From Kappaphycus alvarezii (Eukaryota; Rhodophyta; Florideophyceae; Gigartinales; Solieriaceae), in assembly GCA_002205965.3 (NCBI GenBank), contig NADL03000001.1:558001-622000 (forward strand): a DNA stretch of 64,000 nt. Direction: 5' to 3'. Below, one piece after another: positions 1 through 11,154 of this stretch (position 1 is its first letter; each line of letters starts with the position of its first letter). The notes beneath the pieces are model-generated. The model did no database searches. It had not been told where the DNA came from and saw only the letters and a list, made by a program, of their open reading frames with translations. The translations under genes and the position numbers were made by a program.

Positions 1-3000
1 TTTGTGTTGGGTTTCTCATAGTCTGACGGTGTTCCGTTCCTAGACGACAAGAACTGCGCACCGCGCATTGCACTACATTAATTAATGATTTCGTGGGAAT
101 TTATGTACTCCAGGTATTTCAAAATATGACGCAGATTATTTTAAGGCTTGAACATCAATCCATTCTAAATCTTTGAGCCCTCCGTTGCTAATTTCATCAG
201 ATGATCAGACAAAACAACACAAAATAGGAACCTGTGTGCTTAGCTCGATGCTTTACTCAACAACTTAAACTTGCCCTTATGTACTCAAAAAGCTTGACGA
301 ACCTACGTAGAACTCAGCAACACCAGAACTACTGGTGACCACAAACGGTAAGAGATCGTAACTAGCCACACATCATAGAGAATACTGATAAAAACGTTAA
401 GCCACAAAACGACACGCAGATTCCCCACTTGCATCAAGTTTCCAAGCAGGAGAAGCTTTCCCTGACGGGTGAACACTTCACGCCTCAACAAAAAGCGATG
501 CACAATTTAAGAGATTTTGATGTCGCCGCAATCAAAAAGATTAACCTCAATACGATACAACATCTCATTAAATGATGGAAGAAAATACAAGGATAAATCC
601 AAAGCGACCCAAGTCCATTAACGAACTTAGTCACCGCAGGTCTGATACTCTAAACTCCCAGTTCATGTTCTGTTTTCTGTGCTCTACACCAAGCTCACCA
701 AGGCACTTTCCAATCTTCGATTTTTTCTATCACCTTGAAATGACTCAAACAGCTTGCAAAAATGTTATCAATGGAATAATAGACAGCGAGCACAACGGAA
801 GAAGCTGGCTCTGCTATAGGAACGGTACTCTCTTGGCTCTTTATTTCTGTGCTCCGCCGTTGCGTTACCGGATTTTTTATAAATTTTTTGCGCTGAGACA
901 GTCTATCTTGGTTGGTTCATCATTTGCAACCCGCTTTCGACGAAAACCTTGTACAGCGAGTATTGAGATTCCGGTAACTCGACAGGCAATGCGACTGAAT
1001 TCGATTTTTATGAAATTTTACAAAAAATATCTTAGAGAAGAGACTGACCTGACATGCGAAGACTCAATATGTAAATCAGACCTGCGCTATTCTCAGCTGT
1101 GAATGGATCTGAAATACTGGTGTCCTAGTTATATTGTTAAACATCGCCGCGGTTGCCATCAAACATTTCTAACGGAGATTTTCAACATCACTACAATGTT
1201 CGAAGTCGACATTGGCTACATTTACTGTCCTTTGCAGTTCTCAGTGAACTAGATTACTCAGGAAAACATTAAAATTAAATTTTATTCCTTTTAATTAAGG
1301 CCATTCTTGATTTTCGGAATCAGTTACCACCTTCGCATTTTTGTAAGTACCTGTCTTTGATTAGGTTTTTCTTCAATTTTGGGCAATTTCATTTACTATT
1401 TTTATCGCGAAAATCTCTCTACAAGCAAAAGGCTTTCCTCCTCAATAGAAAATGTGTCCAAACAGCCCCGTATCTTAATGGACCTAGAAATGGATCGATG
1501 ATCGGGTGTGTTTATGTTTTACTTCCTCCCCGTTACACTTTTAAGTATTTTGGATCTTTTGCTCGGAGTTAGATGCAACAAAGAGCTATGGAACTATTTA
1601 CAGCACTTTTGAGCACCTATTCTTTGCCCGAAAAGTGACTGGAGCATTCACGTCCAACAGCAGAACATTTCAGCGTTCAGGTGGATGTTCAGATGTTAGC
1701 ATACTATTAACATCCTGAAAACTAATGCCGGTGCATTCCATTGATGGATAATTAAAGCTGACCTTGAAATTTTTCGTAGAAATCACAATACGTTCCCTTA
1801 ATCAATTCGATCGCAAGTACTTGTAAGAGGCAACAAAAAAAATGACTCGACGCAATGGTCTGCATTTCTGCAGATAGTCTTGGACACCATCAACGTTTGA
1901 ACATCTGATTGCATAGATACTTTGTCGAATTTGACCTCTTTTTGTTGGCTGGAATTCCTTTAAATTTGATGTGAGAGACCTTCGACGTCATTCTGTCAAA
2001 ATGAAGCGCTGTTTATTGATATTTTCAAACCTTTATAATATGGCAGAGACAGTTAGATCATGTCTTAGTTATTTTCATCTGAAGTCCCTTTGTAAGCGCA
2101 AAAACTTCGGCCTTTCTGCGTCACTTTAATGTGTTTAATTTACAGTAAACATACGTCATACTATTTATGAACGCTATCAAGAAATCTCGACAATCCAATA
2201 TGTTCCCTTTGCGTGTCCACTATTTCCCGATTCCTATGTCAATATGTCAAAATATTATTTGTCTGTGTAAATAGCTGAACTGACTCTTTGTGGTTCACCT
2301 GGTTAGAAAAGGATTTACTAAATCAGTTAGAAAACTGAATTTAGTGGCAGTAATTATTCTGCAGCGAGATCATTATACTGAGAACAACTTAAAACTCTGC
2401 AAAGTACCGCCATTTTGTATGCCAGTTGTCCCAGCCCTCCTTTCTTATATTCTTGCATCTAGTTTTGTTTGAAACGTGCTTTATTTAAGCCTAATCGAAA
2501 GGATTGAGAATAATTACGGGTTTTTGTTACAAATAAAAGGTGAAGAGCAGTAATATATATGGTTTAGCGAATACCCGAAAAAGGGAAGAAGATGCTCGTT
2601 GAGCGAGTGTAATTTGTTTATTCTATATTTACCAGGATTTTGATCGATGGGGAGAAGTGGAGGCTGAAAGGTTCAAGCATAGCTGGTAGAGCCAGATGGG
2701 TAGCGAAAATGCGGCCTCCATAGCCCAAGTGCTCTAAACATCCGTAGAGTTCCCATTATGGAAAGAGATATTTCTCAAGAGCATCTAACTTGTTAATATT
2801 TTACCTGCGTTTTCTCTAGCAGTTGAGAAGGTGGAAAAGGAAAGAGGCCCTGGTAGCATCGATAAAAAACGTTACTCGCAGACATTTGTACAGTCATCAG
2901 TCTAGATAAAATTCTGGGGTACTGTTACAGCTCCAAATTTCAAAAATAAGGAAATGTGGACCTATTTGAAATACTGTGTCAGATACCAATGAATGAACGA

Positions 3001-3228
3001 AAGGAGACCAGGTGTTCCTATGAAAATGTAGGAATAATTATAATTGCAATATTTTAGTGCCAGCGCGAGCACGAGGAACGACCATGAGGGACACAGACGG
3101 ATCTATGAAGGACCAGAGTTATGATTCACAGAGGTAAGACAAAAATAAAAATATTCGTGGAGTACCGTGTTCGCTGATCGGGCGTAGGAGAAACTTTACT
3201 TCAATGAGTATCCTTTGTGTTCACTGGA
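1..3228. other. AT-rich intergenic region, no supported gene
   Basis: I see no gene with recognisable motifs here. The longest open frame (572-1102, plus, 176 codons) has no domain, no compositional contrast with its flanks and no homology I recognise. Short frames at 1357-1572 and 2290-2472 look equally random. Gradual drift of ancient transposon DNA would give this appearance, but I cannot name an element. Confidence 0.5.
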
Positions 3229-3425
3229 GGTCCAACTATACGGCTAAAAACTAGCCGGATGTTCCACGTCGGTCACGTGCAGTAGCGCTCGCGACAAAAT
3301 CTAGATTGAAACAGACGACCACTATGTGCAACTTACTCGCTGATAAGGACTCCAGCGGATCATTTCTATGCTTTTGTGAAACTTCTATGTGATACGGGGG
3401 ACTTATTCTTCGAGGAAATGAAAGA
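3229..3425 (-). repeat. Decayed copy of a LINE-like 3' end
   Basis: This stretch aligns by eye, in the same orientation, with 61799-61980. Both contain the core CCACGTCGGTCA, then a GCGACAA block, a GTGCAACT block and a GAA(A)CTTCT.TG.GATAC block in the same order and at similar spacing. The 61.8 kb copy lies just 3' of a retroelement coding fragment on the minus strand, so this is probably a truncated, older 3' piece of the same family. Identity is only moderate, with small indels. No coding sequence of the element is recognisable next to this copy. Confidence 0.5.
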
Positions 3426-5235
3426 AAGCGCGTAATTGAGCACCGTGCCTTACAAAATTTATGTCATTAATATCTTTTACAAAATGAAAAACGGATAGTT
3501 AAGTAAAGCACAACTTGATTGTCTTTTTGCGAGGCTCCTGATCTGCTTCTTGTAAGCTTACCGACCCTTTTGGTTCCCAAAAATTATAAGCACTGTTTTT
3601 GTACTAAAAAACCGGACATTTTACACAATTAATGGATTATCTTAGCGTACCACCGAAAAATTTTCTTTTGCAAGACATCAGCCACATTGAATTATCCATG
3701 CAACTCATATCTCCAAGTTCTCATTACTTGTACTTAACTGGTAGCGCAAAAATTGGAACTGGACACAACACACAAATACCAGGCAAACAGAACCAAAGTA
3801 GAACTCGATGTGGTGAGAGTGGTATATATTGTACCATCAGATATTACAGTTGCTATAGACTCATATGCAGGGAGATATAAATTCATTGCTTCTCAATCAA
3901 ATTGAGCGCGGGAACAAAGATTTACAAGGAATCATTAGTAACTCAATCTTAAAATAGAATCCATGACCTCGTCCCATGGTAGGAACAGGGACAGAGGAAT
4001 CTGAGCAGCTCCGTATGCTCCTGTGGTACCAAGACTAAAAAGAAGTAAAGGATAAATTACAAAAATATCAAGGGTACAGTGCAGGAAGCGACTATTTACA
4101 TTTACGCTATCTAAGAGGAGATTTTTGGTTGTTCATAATTTTGGACGATACATTTTATGTATCTTAAAGTTTTTCAGACAACCATAATCGACTCAGAGAG
4201 GTGTGCCGACACAGTAATGGGGGAGGAACTACGCTTACTGACAGGTCACCCTCATGCCAGCCATCGATCAGGCCGCATTGGACACGACGGCTGGTGCAGT
4301 GAGCATTTGCATCAAAATCCCCCTAACCTTTCCATGTGTCTCCACTGCCCTCACTTCCACGTTCCTTTCCACGTCAGGAGGCACGTCGCATGCATCCGGG
4401 TGCCAACCTCCAAGAGTGGAGATTGGTACAGGCACGAACCTACCTCTGATGGAGGTCGCGATGATGGATTAATATCTTACCTGCTTTGCATTTCACGCCG
4501 CATTCGGGTAGGACATGAGGTTGAAGGCCCTCACTCTTCTCTTGGAGGGAGTGAGAGGATTCACGAAGGTAAAATAGGTCCCTAAGCTGCTTACTATTGC
4601 TTGAATGTCCGGTCTCATGCGGGGCTAACAGGATAGCTAATGTATATTTTCGACTGCAGAATGGGTAAACTGGGTAAACTTATCATTTCAGTAGAACTAC
4701 CGAAAAGCGCTACAAAAGTATGCACAAAGCCGCGGAGGCTCAAGGGGATGAGCCCTGAAAAGTCCTGAAAGGTGTTCTGGGTTCGAAGTAAGGGGATTGA
4801 AGCACATGGTAGATGTCTTTATTGTGGTGAAGACGATAGTTTACAGCAAATAGTTTGTGTGTTGTCCACTGCAGGATATGACTACAGGGAAAAAGCATTT
4901 ACTGTACTTCGGGACTTTCTACAGTTCCGTAACCGTTCGCAAACCAACCCCGTCCAGTTGCGCTGCTCGACCCAAGCCGCCTGTCTCAGCATCTGTCGCC
5001 AGGTCTTTCTCTGTGTTCTATTACAGCGACACTCCGCATTTGCAGTATCGTCCAATGATTCTTCTTTGTTTACTAATGTCCCCTCTTCTTGCTGGTAGAG
5101 TTAAGTGCCATCAGCCAGCCGCCACTTTCACGCACACGCTCACTACCATCATACAATTTGACTGAGTTTCAACCAGCTTATCTTTTACAGTAAACGAATC
5201 CCCGTGCTCCGTTCATCCGTACCTCGAGCGACACC
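3426..5235. other. Intergenic, partly GC-richer, unresolved
   Basis: Composition rises towards 50% GC from about 4150 on. Overlapping short frames on both strands (4157-4585, 4254-4472, 4772-5098) look more codon-like than the AT-rich flanks but show no motif I recognise. They may be remnants of transposon coding sequence. No start, domain or conserved end can be defended. Confidence 0.3.
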
Positions 5236-5626
5236 TTACTCACCGCACACTCTGCTACCGCGTCGGTCTCTAAGGCATATTGCGCCGTCATTCCTCAACT
5301 CCATCTTGGCCTGCTCGTTATTCCGACTCTCTCCCAATCTGCTTCCAACCGTGCTACCAACCCGGGGGTATGTTCGTACACCATATAACTGACTACTGAA
5401 AGCACTGATTCGGCGGCCTGTAATGGGATTAACACCCCCATTGTTATCGCCTCCCACTCTGTGCTCGCTGCTGGGCTCGATCGCCGTTTTAAGGACCAGC
5501 TCCTCGTCTCCAGGACTGAACTGAAGCCCGAATACTTCCTCATCTACAGCACTGCCCCGCACGTTAGCCAGCAAGACCGTCCTTCTGCAAGTAAAACCAC
5601 CAAAGTGTGTCCCTTCTGGGAAAAGA
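5236..5626 (-). CDS. Unrecognised ORF fragment, about 130 codons
   Basis: An open frame on the minus strand runs from just inside a TAA near 5629 to the stop at 5236. The middle is rich in Gly, Asp, Glu and Val, with an aligned-looking segment containing VRGSAVDEEVFGLQF and GGDNNGGVNP, which reads like a folded protein rather than random translation. The C-terminal third is Arg-rich and may already be out of the true frame. There is no ATG at the 5' edge, so this is either an internal exon or a fragment. I do not recognise the family. A shorter overlapping frame at 5295-5543 on the same strand is treated as a shadow. Retrotransposon origin is possible. Confidence 0.3.
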
Positions 5627-5759
5627 TATTAATACCGACGACGGGTCTCTGCTGTTGCTCCCGTTCTGCACCCCGACTGCGGAGCGATATGGTAGTAGGT
5701 AGCTGCAACTTCCTTTTTCTTTTCCTTGTCTTGTCTGCCCGCTCCTCTCGAATTTGAGT

Positions 5760-6057
5760 TCGAGCCCAAGAACTTTATCTATATTTTGCCCAGAACACTA
5801 CAGTTTGCATTGCACAATCGAAGATAAGAAGTAAAGCAGAAATTCAAAATATGTAACATCTAAAGGAGAATATCGCGAAAGGCTTACATCAATTACAGCA
5901 TTGCTGTACAGTTTATATGAAAGGAATCACACTAATGGCCTAAAACAAAGGGTATGCAAAGGTAGTTATAATCAGCGGAAGGATACTACGCATGCGTGGT
6001 TCTAATTTTAATTTCCCGCTCCATGAGGCCTGGTGGATGCAAACCTTCCCCGGTAGA
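5760..6057. other. Intergenic sequence left of the transposon
   Basis: No open frame or motif stands out. It ends at the left inverted repeat of the Harbinger-like element. Confidence 0.4.
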
Positions 6058-6059
6058 TA

Positions 6060-6080
6060 GTGGTCCGCTCCGGATTAACA
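6060..6080 (+). repeat. Left terminal inverted repeat
   Basis: GTGGTCCGCTCCGGATTAACA. Matches the reverse complement of the right repeat at 17 of the first 19 positions. It lies about 190 bases upstream of the likely transposase start. Confidence 0.6.
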
Positions 6081-6271
6081 GTTTGTGCATGGCACAAAAT
6101 TATGCCAGAAACGAAATGTACTAATACTTGAACTACATTTGTGCGTTCGTATTTTCGATTCGCCTCTGGATTAGAATATCATACCATTTTGTGTTGTTTG
6201 GTTATTTCAAAACAGTCTGCAACCTCTGTGTTCCTTCATGCTCATTTTGGTATGCTAAGTTAACGCGAACC

Positions 6272-7450
6272 ATGAGCACTTCCACTCCCATCATATTACT
6301 TTACATCTTGTTAAAAGAAGAAAGACAACAAAATAAGATCACTGATGCATCCTTCAGATATCGCCTATCCTTGCTCGGTAGACGCCAACGGGTCAGCCGA
6401 ATTCCACCATCTGCATTACAGTCACCAGATGAGTCTTTGTTTATGAATTTGTTCTTTTCTTCCAACGACCAAGCTCTTAATATACTGAGAGGCCTCGACC
6501 ACAATTCCTAGCAGTATATTTTCAATCGATTTACTCCACTACATACGCTCTACTCCCTATACTCTGACAGTGGAATTATTCGTCGCCTGAGTTGACCAGC
6601 AAGACGCCCACGCTCTCTTACTGCTCTTCAATGTATGGGCCTTGTCCTTGCATGGGGTAAAACTTACAGATCGATGATTGTCTTATGTATGTTGTCCGGG
6701 ATCACTACATAGGTTTGTTCTTTGTTTCTAGGGTTTCGAAGACGGTTTCTTGTTAGATTAATAAGAAATGATGCCAAAAATTCTGTAAAACCGCCAAACA
6801 AAGTGAGCTCAATGCTTCTCAGGCTGCTTTCGCTACCAAATGTTCAACATTAGGGGACGTGCACTATGTTGCAGAATGTTTAAAGCTTTATCTGGAGCAG
6901 TCTGTAGATACAGTTATCCAGCAAATGTATTACAATGGCTGGATACATGATAATTACGTGAGGAACGTCTTATTGTTTACACAAAATGGTGTTGTAATTG
7001 CTTGCGCGGCTAATGCACCTGTTTTTATTCATGACTTTACAATTTCCGATTGAATTACCGTCTACCAAAAGCTAAAATCAATTTTTGAAGAGAATGGACG
7101 CAAATGCAGTGTAGAATCAGCATTTTACGAGGGAAACTGCAAATTTATTACCAGGTCAGAACAAGAAAATTTGACCACGGCTTCTGCGGTAGCACCAGTT
7201 ATTCATCTACTACAAGAAAAATCGGCGAGACAGGCATCAGAATAGGGTATGGTTGCACTAAAAGGGAGTCTTTCACCTCCGAAAGATCGAATTGTTTACG
7301 AAAAAAATTCGAGTGAAAACTTTTTCTTCTCTCTACAGTATGGTTTTTCAACCTGTGTGCAAGAGTTGTGGGCATCAAATAGATCTTGTCTTTTTGTATA
7401 CCACGTCTTGGACCAGAAGCAAACTAAATCTTGTACAATTAGTTAATCTG
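6272..7450 (+). pseudogene. PIF/Harbinger-type DDE transposase, decayed
   Basis: Proposed start ATG 6272. The first frame contains the N-terminal block of this family (NDQALNILRGLDHN, about 6449-6505). It continues in frame through stops at about 6508, 6591 and 6709, with still-recognisable RFTPLHTLYSLYS, LTALQCMGLVLAWG and FLGFRRRFL blocks. A frameshift before 6859 leads to the catalytic region: LKLYLEQSVD, then YYNGWIHDNYV (about 6928), the HDFTISD block (about 7035) and VESAF (about 7110). Further on, ARQASE is followed by a TAG where the family has Trp (EWGM). The first catalytic Asp (family MDGLKL) appears as AECLKL, and the VDSAF Asp is Glu, so it is catalytically dead. C-terminal pieces (GHQI..VFLY) persist to about 7450 in yet another frame. 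Domain identity comes from recalled family motifs. Confidence 0.75.
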
Positions 7451-8513
7451 TTTTTTGTTATAGCCATGACAAAAATTTCCATAAAACGTATATGTAGCGC
7501 GATTTCAACCTTACTTTGTCCATGTTTCTCCGCCCTCTCAGCTTCAAGCTGTTTAAGTCCCTGTTCTCGTTCCGCGTCACGCCGAGAACTTTTCTCCCTC
7601 TTTTTTTGTCTCAATAGTCTAAGTTCCTGCCTCCTAACCTCTCTCTGCTTCTTTTCTTCCATTCTCCTTGTTTGATGATGAATCATTTGAAGCTTATAAA
7701 GTTCCATTATTTCACTAGAAGCTACCAGTTGTATATTTTTAAACTTTTTGCGGACTAAAGGACGGGAGAGAGATGCTCCAGTGCTTGATGGAGTGGTTTC
7801 GCCTGCCAAGGCATCGTCATATTCCAGACTTTCGGAGTTACGTTCATTACCATTTGGAATTGTAGCATACAAACCTTCGTCTGATTCGAAGACGCTTACA
7901 TTGTTATCAAACCTCCTTCTTCCTCCCCCTTATCGGCCCTTTCCGTTATCTTGTGCCTTATCTTTTTCGCACGTTCTACACCCGGAAGAACTGGAAAGTC
8001 ACTAGTCGGAATATTACGGCGATACAGTGATTCGAACTTTCTTTTGAGGCTTTCAACCGTTCTTTACTGTCCAGAAAAGTGCATATCATGCTGTTGAAGC
8101 ACATATTTCCACTCATATCTCCCCAACGGAAGGTGCTTATCTAAAAACTCAAGAAAGCTGTCAACTTCGTCCTGAGAAAAGCCAGAACCTCGGCCGTCAG
8201 CTTGAGTGAAATCATTGTTTCGAGCATTGCGCACACCATCTGATAGGCGTTGGCTACGCGTGGTTTTGCTGGGCAAACGGGACAGGGACGGCTGAAATTT
8301 TCGAACCGATGAATGCGTGGGCAAAGAAAAGGGCGCTGACGCAGATTTGCCATCGGGCATGGAAGGAGCCACTAGCGGAGTTGGGGCAGCAACAGATCGG
8401 TGCTCATGTGTAGAGTTACTGGTAGCTATCTGGGTGTGAGGGAGCAATTCTATGCGCTGTGGGGGGTGCCGTCGGAATTGTGCAAGGGGCTGAATATTCA
8501 AAAGTGGACTCAT
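7375..8513 (-). pseudogene. Myb/SANT-like (DUF6818-like) protein, decayed
   Basis: ATG at 8513. The N-terminal 105 residues are low-complexity, rich in Ser, Pro, Thr and Ala. A compact helical domain follows: GSGFSQDEVDSFLEFLDKHLPLG..EW..V (about 8190-8100), then a premature TAA at about 8066, then RTVESLKRKFESLYRR and ERAKKIRHKITERAD in the same frame. This order (GSG-W/F, EVD.LL, LP.G..EW, RT.ESL.RKF) is that of the Myb/SANT-related DUF6818 domain. A one-base shift near 7905 leads into a C-terminal region with a long charged coiled coil (about 7690-7500, RRMEEKKQREVRRQELRLL). It faces the transposase tail to tail inside shared inverted repeats, so it was probably the element's DNA-binding partner. 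The DUF name is from memory. Confidence 0.65.
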
Positions 8514-8560
8514 CGATGATGATGTCGAGAAGATGAACGAGTCAACACCAAATGATATTT

Positions 8561-8583
8561 TTGTAATACGGAGCGGCCCACTA
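8561..8583 (-). repeat. Right terminal inverted repeat
   Basis: On the minus strand this reads TAGTGGGCCGCTCCGTATTA, the partner of the repeat at 6058-6080. It lies about 50 bases 5' of the Myb-like start codon. Confidence 0.6.
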
Positions 8584-8851
8584 GCATCGCTTCCTTAGGT
8601 CTCCAAAACTTGGAATTTCATTCTCATCAAACACCTAGTGATTCTCTAATGCGCAACAATTATTGCATACGACTGAATAATAGAAAAAAATCAATGATTG
8701 AATGAAATGCGGGACAGAATTATTGTACATATGACAACAAAATGTCGCTTAAAGCCTTCACAACTAACAGGATAGTGTTGGCTTTAATATTTATTTTCCG
8801 ATGTAGCTGACAAAGTACGAATGAAAGCTCCATATCAAAGTCGTTCAGGAA

Positions 8852-9555
8852 CTAATCCTCAATTACTTTCTGCCACTGATGCCCAGCTTCCACTATTCCA
8901 TGCGGGAATTTGAGGAGATTCCAGAGTATCCCGCGTCCACGAAAGCATTCTTCAGATGGCCTAGCAAACAGTTCTCTGTTAATCAGATCACTCTGAAGAT
9001 ATGCGCTTTTAGTGTCCACAATACCGATCCGAACGTTTAAGAAGGTTTTCAAACATAGCAACAGACGTATGACTTCGAGATGGGCATCAGATGAGTCGCT
9101 CCGAATTTTTCCTTCTCGTCTTACCAATTACCGTGTCGAAAAGGTCGAGCTTTCAGTTTTCTCGTGCTTTCCTCGTCCTTTTTCACCTTGTAAACTACAC
9201 GTCACGTAATTAATATCAGCATCCCCAGGAAAATCGGCTCCCGAGAATCTCTCGTACGCATCCAACCAATTACTCTTGTACTCATGTGCGAATTCATCTT
9301 CCAATAACCAAGAAAGGGCAAATTCTAGTGTGTCCCTAGAGACTTGTTTATTGCCTACGACGGAATGAACTTCTGTTAGTACAGCCTGTTTTGCTGACCT
9401 AACCCCGTGCCTCTAGGTCTCAATTGAACTTGACGCTCCCGAGGTTCTTTTAAAGATCGCTGACAACCGTCCCTGACAGCATACTGGGATGTTACCCGCG
9501 TCAGCGTCGGACTCACCTATCTCTATATCGGACTTTTCATCATTGTAATCGGCCA
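8852..9555 (-). pseudogene. Ty1/copia-type reverse transcriptase fragment
   Basis: Reading 5' to 3' on the minus strand, an acidic stretch (about 9550-9430) is followed by KQVSRDTLEFALSW and NWLDAYE, then ARPFRHGN with a TAA next to it (about 9130). A frame change leads to the RT core: VIRLLLCLKTFLNVRIG, VDTKSAYLQSDL (the D.K.AYLQ active-site block), ELFARPSEE, LWNLLKFPHGIVEAG and HQW. These blocks match the RVT_2 order of copia-like elements: an Arg-rich HGN block, then D-K-AYLQ, then R.P, then LWKL.K.PYGI.EAGRQW. The later YVDD region is absent, so the fragment is truncated at its 3' side at 8852. At least two frame changes separate the pieces. It directly abuts the gypsy protease fragment on the same strand. 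Confidence 0.75.
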
Positions 9556-9623
9556 TGGACTGCACGGAAGGCGATCAAACGGAGTTTCCTCTTGCCTCCT
9601 TAGCGTTTGAAGAGTTCGGGGCA

Positions 9624-10320
9624 TCAATTAACGAGTGGTGTGCGCCGGTGGGTCCTTCGCGTAAACCAGGACAGTGTCCTTACATAAATGAATGGGTTCT
9701 CCGAAAAGTTAGAAACCACGACGGTGAATGGCGCATGGGGAACGATTTCCATCAAATCCATTCGAAGATCTTCAGGGAGAAACCGGTGGTTGTTCTCGAC
9801 AAAACAAAGACCGCCAGTTGAACACTGTACAGAGACAATCATTTGAGACATTGAAGGAATATTGGTTCGTTTCGCCACTCTTATTTTGCTGGAAACGGTT
9901 TCAAAACTGATTACATTAATAGGAGTATTGACGGGAGCTTGAGTAGCGGGAGATGAAGACATTTTGAAGTGACCGGTGATCGCCACGGACGGAGCATGAT
10001 AGAAAGAAACGCGTCGTATGCCAGAGAGAATCGCCTTAACGTGTTGTTCAGTGAAGGCGGTATCAAGCAGACAATCAACCGCGAGGTTGTTTACCACCAA
10101 AAATGACACCCGCACTCTCAGTTCACCGACCAGGTGTAACAACATTATCATGCCCTGGGATTTCATCGGCCACTTGGATGCATTAACTAAAGTGGACTCT
10201 TTCATCGGACATATAAATGGGCGCCGTTTTTGGGTGGACACGGCGGAGACGGATTAGATTTGGCCCGGCTCCGGTGTCGAGCAGCATACGTACAAGAGTG
10301 AGCATTGATGAATCCTTGCC
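9624..10320 (-). pseudogene. Ty3/gypsy retropepsin (aspartic protease) region
   Basis: The catalytic motif is plain: MLLDTGAGPNLIR at about 10302-10264 on the minus strand. A stop about 80 bases on shows a frameshift. The next frame (to 9624) continues with typical gypsy protease sequence: VNASKWPMKSQG, LRVRVSFLVVNNLAVDCLL (about 10120-10060), TAFTEQHVKAIL and FYHAPSVAI. A further segment, RVAKRTNIPSMSQMIVSVQC, matches the linker that in these elements precedes RT. No gypsy RT follows; copia sequence takes over below 9600. The protein would cleave the Gag-Pol polyprotein. This copy cannot make it. Confidence 0.75.
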
Positions 10321-10383
10321 AATACTTTCAGAAATCCTCTAGTTTCGTATTTAACAAGAAAAAATGGATCAAAAAGAAGTTTT

Positions 10384-10760
10384 TCATCGTCGGAGTACCC
10401 AGTACGCAAGGCTACGACTGAATCTCATGTCTCCCTTACAAAACAAGGGAGGCATTTCGACTCCCACCACGGAAAACTCGTCGTCTCTACGGGTTTCTGG
10501 TCTCTTTCCCAGATTCTGCGTCAATTGCTGGTGCACCATGAGTAGGAAGGGGCGCTGTTCTTCACCAACTTCATCAAAAACATTCACTGTCCCGGGTGGT
10601 TGAGCATCTCGACTTCGATAATTCATTGCAATTTCCCTACGGCCGCGGTTGGATTGGTAGTTCTTCTCCCTCTCTTGCAATAACTTACGCCGATATTCTT
10701 CGGGTAGAAAAGGACAGACAGAATCTTTTCCAAGACAAATACAGCAGAAAGGGGAGCTTA
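10384..10760 (-). pseudogene. Gypsy Gag C-terminus with zinc knuckle
   Basis: In frame from about 10760, the sequence contains CCICLGKDSVC (about 10746-10714), followed by PFLPEEYRRKLLQEREKNYQ. This resembles the zinc-knuckle and basic tail of Gag in algal and oomycete gypsy elements (C..C....H..C, then a PF/R..L..RE.NY tail). The canonical CCHC His is not present, so the knuckle is degenerate. The frame runs on to 10384 as a Gag-protease linker. A separate frame at 10758-10979 on the same strand shows that the upstream join needs a frameshift. Confidence 0.55.
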
Positions 10761-11154
10761 CTCTAGCGTCCGTTGATGGCCCTGATGGGGCACTGGCATG
10801 AAAAGCTGGTCTGTTTGCTGGTCGAGCGTATTTGGAGGGTGTCCGTGGCGGAGTAAGATGATAGCTGGATTCTCCAGCTGTAGTATTAGAGTCACCGGCG
10901 GATCCGCGTGTCTACGAACCAGCAAGCGCAAACAATTGAGCCTCCGAATCGGTGTCATCTGGGATGGAGTCTCGAACACTTTCAGATTCCACCGTCAACG
11001 TGCGCGTAGGTTTAATGAATTTCGTGTCGCGACCAGTGCGTTGTATCGGTTCCATTCTCTAGGGAATATGCTTTGTAATGCGTTAAGGCTCACCATACGC
11101 CATCGCCAGTCGTACCAACCCTTGATAACTCGTATTACGATTGAGGATGTAAAA

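Larger units (their letters stand above)
6058..8583. mobile_element. PIF/Harbinger-like DNA transposon, two genes
   Basis: The element is bounded by an imperfect inverted repeat: GTGGTCCGCTCCGGATTA at 6060-6077 and, read on the minus strand from 8581, GTGGGCCGCTCCGTATTA (16 of 18 matching). The dinucleotide TA flanks both ends outside the repeat and could be the target duplication; Harbinger elements usually show a 3-base TWA duplication, so the exact boundary is uncertain by a base or two. Inside lie a decayed DDE transposase (plus, 6272-7450) and a decayed Myb/SANT-like gene (minus, 7375-8513), arranged tail to tail with overlapping ends. A transposase plus a separate Myb/SANT DNA-binding protein is the hallmark gene pair of Harbinger elements. 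Both genes are broken, so this copy is dead. Confidence 0.7.

Noticed and set aside
572..1102. 176-codon ORF as a gene
   Set aside because: No motif, no compositional contrast with flanks and no neighbour that would support it; length is possible by chance in 64 kb.
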